Assembly (NCBI GenBank): GCA_003645215.1
Contig: QNEM01000004.1
Location: 1-31,614 of the forward strand
Length of the DNA: 31,614 nt
Reading direction: 5' to 3'
Source: Gammaproteobacteria bacterium
GTDB taxonomy: Bacteria; Pseudomonadota; Gammaproteobacteria; Eutrophobiales; Eutrophobiaceae
A program made the translations under genes and the position numbers. Shown in pieces: positions 25,102 to 31,614 of this stretch. The notes beneath the pieces are model-generated. The model saw nothing but the letters and a program-made list of their open reading frames with translations, ran no database searches and was not told where the DNA came from. Numbering within the stretch: position 1 is the first letter of the stretch; each line of letters starts with the position of its first letter.

Positions 25102-25926
25102 TTACCCATTTTCAGCAGCCGGTTTTACCTGTTCATCAATACTTTTTAGTGTTTCTAATAATTCTCGCATTTTATCCAGGGGCCAGGAATTTGGCCCATC
25201 ACTTAATGCCTTTTCTGGATCTGGATGCGTTTCCATAAATAATCCGGCAATGCCTACAGCAGTCGCTGCGCGTGCCAATGCCGGAATAAATTCCCGTTGC
25301 CCTCCTGATTGAGCCCCCTGCCCCCCGGGCATTTGCACAGAGTGTGTGGCATCAAATACGACAGGACAACCCGTTTCTTGCATCACAACCAGTGATCGCA
25401 TGTCTGAAACCAGATAATTGTAACCAAAACTGGCGCCCCTTTCACAGACCATGATCTGCTCATTGCCTGCCGCACGCGCCTTATTCACAACATGTTGCAT
25501 ATCCCAGGGTGCCAGAAACTGACCTTTTTTAATATTCACAGGCAGACCATGACTTGCCACATCCTGAATAAAATCAGTCTGCCGACACAGGAAGGCGGGT
25601 GTTTGCAGAACATCTACCACAGCCGCAATTTCATCCAGGGGCGAACCATCGTGTACATCTGTCAGTACCGGCACATTCAGGGTTTCTTTAACCTTCGCCA
25701 GTATTTTCAGGCCTTCGGCTATGCCAGGCCCACGATAGGAATCATGTGAACTCCTGTTTGCCTTGTCGTATGAAGACTTGTAAATGAAGGCGATACCAAG
25801 TTCTCTGGTCAACTCCTGTAAATAAGCCGCCACATCCAAGGCCATCTGTTCACTTTCTACGACACAGGGACCCGCAATCAGAAAGAACGGCTTGTCACTG
25901 CCGACTTCAAAATCACACAACTGCAT
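25102..25926 (-). CDS. kdsA: 2-dehydro-3-deoxyphosphooctonate aldolase (KDO-8-phosphate synthase)
   Basis: KdsA condenses arabinose 5-phosphate with PEP to KDO 8-phosphate for lipopolysaccharide core. From the ATG at 25926 it has 274 residues, with LIAGPCVVES, YKSSYDKANRSSHDSYRGPG, AFLCRQTDFI, NIKKGQFLAPWDM, FDATHSVQMPGGQGAQSGGQREFI and METHPDPEKALSD. Cys21 in AGPCVVES sits where E. coli has the Asn of GGMNVLES, which marks the metal-dependent class typified by Aquifex. The start overlaps the pyrG end by 14 bp and is preceded by AAGGAGG, a near-perfect ribosome site (25933-25939) inside the pyrG coding region. The frame runs 34 codons further upstream without family similarity. Confidence 0.95.
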   Translation of the reverse strand: MQLCDFEVGSDKPFFLIAGPCVVESEQMALDVAAYLQELTRELGIAFIYKSSYDKANRSSHDSYRGPGIAEGLKILAKVKETLNVPVLTDVHDGSPLDEIAAVVDVLQTPAFLCRQTDFIQDVASHGLPVNIKKGQFLAPWDMQHVVNKARAAGNEQIMVCERGASFGYNYLVSDMRSLVVMQETGCPVVFDATHSVQMPGGQGAQSGGQREFIPALARAATAVGIAGLFMETHPDPEKALSDGPNSWPLDKMRELLETLKSIDEQVKPAAENG

Positions 25927-27598
25927 TCCTGGCCTCCTTACTGCTGCCAGATTCTGCCAGACTCTCATTCTGGGAATCACGATAACGTGAGGCGGCTGCA
26001 ACAAAACCAGTAAAGAGTGGATGTCCATCTCTGGGTGTTGATGTGAATTCCGGATGGAACTGACAGGCTACGAACCAGGGATGATCAGCCAGTTCAATAA
26101 TTTCGACCAATTGGCCATCCATAGACAGGCCGGTAAAATTCATCCCGGCATCTTGCAATTGTGACTTATAGTTATTGTTAAATTCGTAGCGATGCCGATG
26201 GCGCTCAATGATGACGTCCTTGCCGTATAATTCCCTGACGCGGCTACCTTCCACCAATTGGCACTGCTGACCACCCAGGCGCATGCTTCCACCCAGATCA
26301 GTATTCTCATCACGTTGTTCAATGGTGCCATTCTGGTCCATCCATTCTGTAATCAGCGCAATCACAGGGTCTTTGGCATCTCTGACAAATTCGGTACTGT
26401 TTGCATCTTCAAGTCCCAGCTGATGTCTGGCGAATTCGATGACCGCCAACTGCATGCCCAGACAAATACCGAGATAAGGAATATGGTTTTCCCTGGCATA
26501 TTTAACGGCAGCAATCTTTCCATCTATGCCCCTGTTGCCAAAGCCACCAGGAACCAGGATCGCATCCATCGCATGTAAACACCCGGTACCTGTCGTTTCC
26601 AGTTCTTCTGAATCAATGTAGCTAAGCTTGATGCTCGTCCGGGTTTGAATGCCTGCGTGGGTAAGTGCTTCAGTCAGTGATTTATACGAATCAGCAAGAT
26701 CAATGTACTTGCCTACCATGGCAATATTTACTTCACCCTGAGGTGACGCCATTGCTTCAACAACCGCATCCCATTCACCAAGATCTGCCGGAGGCAGATC
26801 GAGATGTAATTTTTTTGCAACGATCTCGTCTAACCCCTGTTCATGCAAACTTCTTGGAATCTTGTAGATACTATCGACATCCACACCCGAGATAATCGCG
26901 GACTCTTCAACATTGGTGAAGAGTGCAACTTTTTTACGCTGCTCGTCCGGCAAGGGCTGCTTTTCTGTACGACATAACAACACATCAGGTTGAATACCAA
27001 TGGAACGTAATTCTTTTACTGAATGTTGTGTTGGTTTGGTTTTTATTTCCCCAGCCGCTGCAATATAGGGCACCAGGGTAAGATGCATAAACAAGGTATT
27101 TTCTGCGCCCAACTCAAATCGAAGCTGACGAATAGCCTCGAGAAAAGGTTGCGACTCGATATCACCCACCGTACCGCCAATCTCAACCATGGCGATCTGG
27201 GCATCACCGGCACCCTCCATAATGCACTTCTTGATTTCATCGGTGATATGCGGGATCACCTGAACTGTGCCACCGAGATAATCACCGCGGCGCTCCCGCT
27301 GAATCACATTCAAGTAGATCCGACCTGTGGTGTAATTATTGCGCTTACCCATGGTAGTACGTACGAAGCGTTCGTAGTGACCCAGATCAAGGTCAGTCTC
27401 CGCACCATCCTCGGTGACATATACTTCACCATGCTGGAATGGACTCATGGTGCCAGGATCAACATTGATATAGGGATCCAGTTTTAGCAAGGTCACCTTT
27501 AGACCGCGGGCCTCAAGAATAGCGCCTAATGAGGCAGAGGCGATGCCCTTGCCCAATGAAGAGACCACACCACCAGTAACAAAAATGAACTTAGTCAT
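25913..27598 (-). CDS. pyrG: CTP synthase
   Basis: PyrG aminates UTP to CTP with ATP and glutamine. The 561 residues show the synthase domain (MTKFIFVTGGVVSSLGKGIASAS, GTMSPFQHGEVYVTEDGAETDLDLGHYERF, and MVEIGGTVGDIES near 140) and the glutamine amidotransferase with nucleophile Cys379 in LGICLGMQLAV and the CQFHPEF His-Glu pair near 525. E. coli PyrG has Cys379 too. The C-terminal tail beyond the catalytic core is a short Ser/Ala/Glu stretch. No strong ribosome site is seen, but the start matches the family. It heads the pyrG-kdsA-eno-ftsB-ispD-ispF run, so the 265-bp gap upstream should hold the promoter of the whole group. Confidence 0.98.
   Translation of the reverse strand: MTKFIFVTGGVVSSLGKGIASASLGAILEARGLKVTLLKLDPYINVDPGTMSPFQHGEVYVTEDGAETDLDLGHYERFVRTTMGKRNNYTTGRIYLNVIQRERRGDYLGGTVQVIPHITDEIKKCIMEGAGDAQIAMVEIGGTVGDIESQPFLEAIRQLRFELGAENTLFMHLTLVPYIAAAGEIKTKPTQHSVKELRSIGIQPDVLLCRTEKQPLPDEQRKKVALFTNVEESAIISGVDVDSIYKIPRSLHEQGLDEIVAKKLHLDLPPADLGEWDAVVEAMASPQGEVNIAMVGKYIDLADSYKSLTEALTHAGIQTRTSIKLSYIDSEELETTGTGCLHAMDAILVPGGFGNRGIDGKIAAVKYARENHIPYLGICLGMQLAVIEFARHQLGLEDANSTEFVRDAKDPVIALITEWMDQNGTIEQRDENTDLGGSMRLGGQQCQLVEGSRVRELYGKDVIIERHRHRYEFNNNYKSQLQDAGMNFTGLSMDGQLVEIIELADHPWFVACQFHPEFTSTPRDGHPLFTGFVAAASRYRDSQNESLAESGSSKEARNAVV
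25933..25939 (-). promoter_or_regulatory. Ribosome binding site of kdsA within pyrG
   Basis: Minus strand AAGGAGG, a consensus Shine-Dalgarno sequence, six bases before the kdsA ATG at 25926. It lies inside the last pyrG codons and decides the kdsA start. Confidence 0.85.
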
Positions 27599-27863
27599 GC
27601 GAGCTTAAATACCGTGTTGACATTAATTGTAGGGGAGGAGTCCTTATCGATTCGCCTGAAGCGTTGTGAACCGTTGGCATGTTCAATAAGGCTTGTATTT
27701 CGTTCCATAATTCGCGGACGATGCTACCAGATATGGTGATCTTTCTCCATCTTGAAACCGCTTATTTTCGCTGCCAGCCCTGCTATCGAACCTCAATCAT
27801 GTAGAATGTTTGCCCTTTTGAATCCAGAACACGAAGCCTGCCCGGAGGGGCACACCTGAATAA
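27599..27863. other. Intergenic region between divergent pyrG and an EamA gene
   Basis: 265 bp without a convincing gene. It should hold the divergent promoters. TAGAAT (about 27802) and, on the minus strand, TGGTAGCAT (extended -10-like, near 27720-27735) are the best candidates, but no -35 pairs with them well. GGAGGGG lies at 27844-27850, rather far (13 bases) from the EamA ATG. No tRNA, terminator or repeat was seen. Confidence 0.5.
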
Positions 27864-28745
27864 ATGACTATTGGCGAACCATATAACCTGCCGCGTGCGG
27901 CTCTTGCTACAACACTGGCTGCACTGATGTTTGCCTCGATGGGAGTGGCCGTACGCTATGCATCAACCTCGCTCTCGAGCGAGGTAATGGTGTTTTTAAG
28001 AAATAGCTTTGGCCTTTTGTTCCTCTTGCCCTGGCTGTATCACAGTGGCTTTAATGGTCTAAAAACAAATCGCCTGTCAGGACATGTCACCCGTTCCGTC
28101 GCCGGCCTGGCCGCAATGTATTGCTTCTTTTACGCTATTGCCCATCTGCCGCTTGCAGAAGCCGTGTTACTCAATTTTAGCTCGCCTATTTTCACGGCGA
28201 TTATTGCTCTGTTATGGCTAGGCGAAGAGGCCACTCGTAAACTTATATTGGCCATCTTCATCGGCTTCGCCGGTATCTGTCTTATCCTGAAACCAGGCAT
28301 GGGGATTTTATCTACTGCCGCATTGGTCGGTCTGGTTTCTGCAGTCTTTGCTGCGCTGGCCATGGTTACAATTCGTAATTTATCAAAGACAGAACCTACA
28401 CGCCGCATTGTTTTTTACTTCAGCATCACAGCTACCCTGATTTCAGCCGTTCCCATGTTCTGGTACTGGCAAACACCAGACTTGAAACCATTATTGGCCA
28501 TGGTATTTGCCGGACTTGCAGCAACACTGGGGCAGTTACTTTTGACGCATGGTTACAGCCTTGCACCTGCCGCCAGAGTCAGTCCCTACAGCTACAACAC
28601 GATTATATTTGCTGCGATTTATGGCTGGATATTCTGGTCTGAAACACCGGATATACTCACACTTTTCGGTGCCCTGCTCATTATCTGCGCAGGCATCATC
28701 ACCCTGTTAAGTCGACCAACAAGAAGTCTGACGGAGCCTGACTAG
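27864..28745 (+). CDS. DMT superfamily transporter with two EamA domains
   Basis: A 293-residue inner-membrane protein with about ten hydrophobic segments, organised as two repeats (about 10-140 and 148-285), as in EamA/RhaT-type metabolite exporters. The first repeat has ALMFASMGVAVRYAS, the second begins AALVGLVSAVFAALAMVTIRNLSKTEP. The late segment AARVSPYSYNTIIFAAIYGWIFWSETPD and the ending LFGALLIICAGIITLLSR are standard for EamA proteins. The substrate cannot be read from sequence; amino acid or nucleoside-type metabolites are typical of the family. It ends 7 bp from the convergent ClC gene and is not clearly in an operon. Confidence 0.9.
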   Translation: MTIGEPYNLPRAALATTLAALMFASMGVAVRYASTSLSSEVMVFLRNSFGLLFLLPWLYHSGFNGLKTNRLSGHVTRSVAGLAAMYCFFYAIAHLPLAEAVLLNFSSPIFTAIIALLWLGEEATRKLILAIFIGFAGICLILKPGMGILSTAALVGLVSAVFAALAMVTIRNLSKTEPTRRIVFYFSITATLISAVPMFWYWQTPDLKPLLAMVFAGLAATLGQLLLTHGYSLAPAARVSPYSYNTIIFAAIYGWIFWSETPDILTLFGALLIICAGIITLLSRPTRSLTEPD

Positions 28746-28752
28746 ATAGCTC

Positions 28753-30519
28753 TCAAGCCCTGTGGCGATATGCTTCCTCGATGATCTGACGTGTCACGAC
28801 ACCAAATATCTTGTCTGCAGAGCTACCCAATGGCTTGATGACATAAAGTGCTTCGGCATCTGATTCATCAAGTATCTTCAGTCCCTGCTGCAGCGTTGAT
28901 TGACTGGAAACTGCTGCCAGTTGTTTTCTTTTTGATGGCAATTCCTGCAGGTCTATTATCAACTCTGGATCCTCGTCCTGTTTTAATTTTTCTGCATGGG
29001 TCTCTTCCAGATACCGTGCCAGATCGGCAGCTGGCATTAACAGCATTTCCGCTTCACATTTGATAATCAACCAGACAGGATGTTCGACCATCACTGCCTC
29101 TGCCTGTTGCCGGTTCAATTGTGGTTGTACAAGTGCAAAGCTGGAGTTCATCACCGAGGTAACGGCAAGACGGCGCAATGACTGAGCAACCGGGTCATCA
29201 CGATAGTCGAGGCCGATCCCTCTCATCTGTGAAATATAGACTGACTCATATCCAAACAACTCCCTCGTGGTCAGATTGGCACTGACTATTGCCAGCATCC
29301 CCGGAAAGATAATATTCTGATTCGCCGTTAACTCGAGTAAGGTCACCAATGCTGCCAGCGGTGCCTGCAGGGTCGCACCCATCATCGCACCCATGCCCAG
29401 CATGGCATAAAGACCAGGCTGAGAAATGCTCCCCGGTAGTAAGGCAAACAAGAGTCCAAATAAACTTCCAGTGATTGCGCCGATAAATAAGGTTGGTCCA
29501 ATCAGCCCTGCGGGCACCCCCATACCAATACTGATTATGGTCGCAATAAATTTTACTACCAGCACCAACAAAAGTACCTGTATAGCCAATTCACCTGACA
29601 GGGCATTGTTCACTGTATCGTAACCAATCCCCATGATTTCTGGCGTAAAGAACGCACAAAGACCCACTGCCAGTCCCGCAAGTGGCAGCTTTATCCACAG
29701 CGGAATATTTTTAACTTTAACGCTTAGCCACTTTAATGCGGCAATGAACATAGCTGCAAGGGTGCCAATGACGATCCCCATAATGACAATCAACGGTAAT
29801 TCCCAATATGAACCCAGTTCCAGTGCAGGCACCACAAAGGCTGGCGTTTTCCCAAAAACAGCCCAATTCACAGTGGTTGCGCTCACGGCTGCAAGAATCA
29901 CCGGCGTAAAACCGATAATGGTGTATTCCATCATGATGACTTCCATGGAAAAAATAACACCGGCCAGCGGGGTGTTAAATGAAGCAGCAATGGCCGCTGC
30001 TGCACCACAGGCAACCAATACGCGGATGCTATTGTTTGGCATCCGCAATTTCTGTCCCAGTAAACTGGCTGTTGCTGCGCCCAGATGCACACTCGGTCCT
30101 TCTCTACCAACGGAATGTCCTGAAATAATCGCAATAGCGCCCCCAACAAATTGCAGCAACATATTCTTGAAAGGCAGATGACCCTCATGATATCCGAGTC
30201 GTTCCAGCACATGGATAACACCAACTCTCCTTGCTGATGGGGACGTGAAATGAAACAACAGGCCTAGCACCACACCTCCAGTGCCGCTTAGTAATATGCG
30301 AGCCTGCCAGCTCAATGACTCATAATCCTCGGTATTACCCCCAGGGAGAATGCCGGATTGCACCCCCTCAATCAGTAACCTGAAGAGGATGATGACCATA
30401 CCAACCAGCACACCACTGATTAGCCCAAGCATGGCCAACAAGAATTGTCCCCTGCTGCTCGCAAGCAACAGCCTTAATCTATCCAGTCTCTCTGATAGCC
30501 CGCTTGTTGATGCAGTCAT
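28753..30519 (-). CDS. ClC-family chloride channel or transporter with C-terminal CBS-like region
   Basis: A 588-residue membrane protein of the ClC family. The gating motif GHSVGREGPSVHLG carries the gating glutamate (Glu140), and SFNTPLAGVIFSMEVIMMEYT follows. The SMEV sequence has Glu193 and then Val194 where the E. coli exchanger has two consecutive glutamates (Glu202, Glu203), so the internal proton-glutamate of exchangers is missing, as in ClC channels. The usual GSGIP selectivity motif is not obvious (RRVGVIHVLERL stands in its place), and GVPAGLIGPTLFIGA is the third motif. About 12-16 hydrophobic segments are followed by a cytoplasmic tail from about 430 on with a CBS-like pair (QGLKILDESDAEALYVI near the end). 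The gene is convergent with the EamA gene. Role in anion flux or acid tolerance is family knowledge only. Confidence 0.9.
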   Translation of the reverse strand: MTASTSGLSERLDRLRLLLASSRGQFLLAMLGLISGVLVGMVIILFRLLIEGVQSGILPGGNTEDYESLSWQARILLSGTGGVVLGLLFHFTSPSARRVGVIHVLERLGYHEGHLPFKNMLLQFVGGAIAIISGHSVGREGPSVHLGAATASLLGQKLRMPNNSIRVLVACGAAAAIAASFNTPLAGVIFSMEVIMMEYTIIGFTPVILAAVSATTVNWAVFGKTPAFVVPALELGSYWELPLIVIMGIVIGTLAAMFIAALKWLSVKVKNIPLWIKLPLAGLAVGLCAFFTPEIMGIGYDTVNNALSGELAIQVLLLVLVVKFIATIISIGMGVPAGLIGPTLFIGAITGSLFGLLFALLPGSISQPGLYAMLGMGAMMGATLQAPLAALVTLLELTANQNIIFPGMLAIVSANLTTRELFGYESVYISQMRGIGLDYRDDPVAQSLRRLAVTSVMNSSFALVQPQLNRQQAEAVMVEHPVWLIIKCEAEMLLMPAADLARYLEETHAEKLKQDEDPELIIDLQELPSKRKQLAAVSSQSTLQQGLKILDESDAEALYVIKPLGSSADKIFGVVTRQIIEEAYRHRA

Positions 30520-30627
30520 CTCAGCGTTCTTTCCATTAAAAGATAATTAGTGAATCTCGTCATAAACCGATAGAATAAACGGCTCATTGGTGAACCCAAT
30601 ACACCAAGAAGTATAAAAAATAATTTC

Positions 30628-30646
30628 ATAAGTTTTTATAACTTAT
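30628..30646. repeat. Inverted repeat upstream of fhs
   Basis: ATAAGT (30628-30633) and ACTTAT (30641-30646) are perfect complements around a TTTTATA spacer, about 50 bp before the fhs ribosome site in the 175-bp gap shared with the divergent ClC gene. It overlaps AT-rich sequence that could also be promoter (TTTATAA). It could be an operator; the function is not established. Confidence 0.4.
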
Positions 30647-30694
30647 TGTGTTTTATAAAAATTTTCAACCGGTAACTATCTGAAGGAGGCCGGC

Positions 30695-31614
30695 ATGTCA
30701 GATATAGAAATTGCACAAAAAGCGAACAAGAAGCGTATTGTTGATTTAGCCAAAGACCAGTATGGCATCGAAAGTGAACATTTAGAGCCATATGGTCATT
30801 ACAAGGCAAAATTATCCCTGAATTACATTGAAAGCCTGAAAGATAGAGAGGATGGCAAACTCATCCTGGTCACGGCTGTCAGTCCAACCCCCGCAGGCGA
30901 AGGCAAAACCACAACCACAGTAGGTTTGGGCGATGCATTAAATCGCATTGGTAAAAAAGCCATCATGTGCCTGCGTGAACCTTCACTTGGTCCCTGCTTT
31001 GGTATGAAAGGCGGAGCAGCAGGTGGCGGTTATTCCCAGGTGGTACCTATGGAAGACATTAATCTCCATTTCACCGGAGATTTCCATGCCATTGGCGTTG
31101 CTCATGCCCTGTTGTCCGCCATGATCGATAACCATATCAGTCACGGTAATGAACTAGGCATCGACCCACGACGTATCCAGTGGAAGCGCGTCGTCGATAT
31201 GAATGACCGCGCACTACGTAAGATCACTGTCGGCATGGGTGGCCCTGCCAATGGTTATCTACGTGAAGACGGCTTTGATATCGTCGTCGCTTCAGAAATC
31301 ATGGCGATCCTGTGTCTGGCAACCGGTCGTGCTGATCTAAAAGAACGTCTGGGACGTATTGTTATTGGTTATAAACGTGATAATAAGACGGCAATTTATG
31401 CAAGAGACCTGAATGCACAAGGCTCAATGGCAGCCCTGTTGAAAGATGCGATCAACCCGAACCTGGTGCAAACCCTGGAAAATAATATTGCAATTATTCA
31501 TGGTGGCCCATTTGCCAACATCGCACATGGTTGTAATACGGTCACGGCAACCAAGACTGGTTTGAAACTGGCTGATTACGTCATTACCGAAGGTGGCTTT
31601 GGCGCTGATTTAGG
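30695..31614 (+). CDS. fhs: Formate-tetrahydrofolate ligase, N-terminal part
   Basis: Fhs makes 10-formyltetrahydrofolate from formate, THF and ATP, feeding purine and one-carbon metabolism. Only the first 306 complete codons are in the window; the gene runs off the right edge. SDIEIAQKANKKRI and the P-loop PTPAGEGKTTTTVGLGDAL (residues 64-82) are family signatures, followed by REPSLGPCFGMKGGAAGGGYSQVVPMEDINLHFTGDFHAI, DRALR, and near the window's end FANIAHGCNTVTATKTGLKLADYV. AAGGAGG (30683-30689) lies five bases before the ATG at 30695, so the start is firm. Formyl-THF is used by the purine pathway (compare purB and purL here), but there is no physical linkage. Not all gammaproteobacteria carry this enzyme. 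Confidence 0.95.
   Translation, partial: MSDIEIAQKANKKRIVDLAKDQYGIESEHLEPYGHYKAKLSLNYIESLKDREDGKLILVTAVSPTPAGEGKTTTTVGLGDALNRIGKKAIMCLREPSLGPCFGMKGGAAGGGYSQVVPMEDINLHFTGDFHAIGVAHALLSAMIDNHISHGNELGIDPRRIQWKRVVDMNDRALRKITVGMGGPANGYLREDGFDIVVASEIMAILCLATGRADLKERLGRIVIGYKRDNKTAIYARDLNAQGSMAALLKDAINPNLVQTLENNIAIIHGGPFANIAHGCNTVTATKTGLKLADYVITEGGFGADL

Noticed and set aside
25927..26028. Upstream extension of the kdsA frame
   Set aside because: Lies within pyrG and lacks family similarity; the AAGGAGG site points to the ATG at 25926.
1..31614. tRNA, rRNA, insertion sequences, prophage genes, CRISPR arrays
   Set aside because: Looked for cloverleaf-like, transposase and spaced-repeat patterns by eye; none seen.

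Overview
The window looks like chromosomal DNA of a gammaproteobacterium with moderate to low G+C. The evidence is gene order: serC-gyrA-mtnA with a divergent mtaD, pyrC-rnt, and pyrG-kdsA-eno-ftsB-ispD-ispF are all classic gammaproteobacterial arrangements, and the proteins read as full-length members of their families. I cannot name the genus. No tRNA, rRNA, insertion sequence, phage gene or CRISPR array was seen, and no gene-free stretch exceeds 300 bases.

Layout. 1-4020 (minus): 5' end of serC, gyrA, mtnA. 4115-5455 (plus): mtaD, a deaminase that with MtnA belongs to 5'-methylthioadenosine salvage. 5487-7045: a small AT-rich accessory pocket holding a secreted SRPBCC-like protein, an unrecognised 96-residue protein, a decayed GGDEF domain and a cyclic-nucleotide-binding-like protein. 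7127-8826 (minus): rnt and pyrC. 8882-9922 (plus): aldo/keto reductase. 10050-16824 (plus): purB, a DUF7931-like gene, a small secretin-like exported protein and purL, closely spaced. 16944-21137 (plus): smr-domain gene, rpfG-like REC/HD-GYP regulator and rpfC-like hybrid kinase. 21160-22068 (minus): rpfF-like crotonase, convergent with rpfC. 22261-27598 (minus): ispF, ispD, ftsB, eno, kdsA, pyrG. 27864-28745 (plus): EamA transporter. 28753-30519 (minus): ClC protein with a CBS-like tail. 30695-31614 (plus): start of fhs.

The main non-housekeeping system is the rpfG-rpfC / rpfF cluster, a complete-looking diffusible signal factor (DSF) circuit: a fatty-acid signal synthase (RpfF), a membrane sensor kinase (RpfC) and a cyclic-di-GMP phosphodiesterase-type output regulator (RpfG). 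It keeps the convergent layout known from Xanthomonas but lacks rpfB and rpfH here, sits between purine and isoprenoid/nucleotide housekeeping operons, and has two departures from the textbook proteins: an extra degenerate receiver in RpfC, and an Asn where HD-GYP proteins usually carry a His in RpfG. A second nucleotide-signalling trace, the cNMP protein followed by GGDEF wreckage, suggests loss of a diguanylate cyclase elsewhere in the same window.

Other points: three 13-bp-period tandem duplications sit exactly at gene boundaries, KdsA looks like the metal-dependent class, and the ClC protein carries a channel-like rather than exchanger-like signature.
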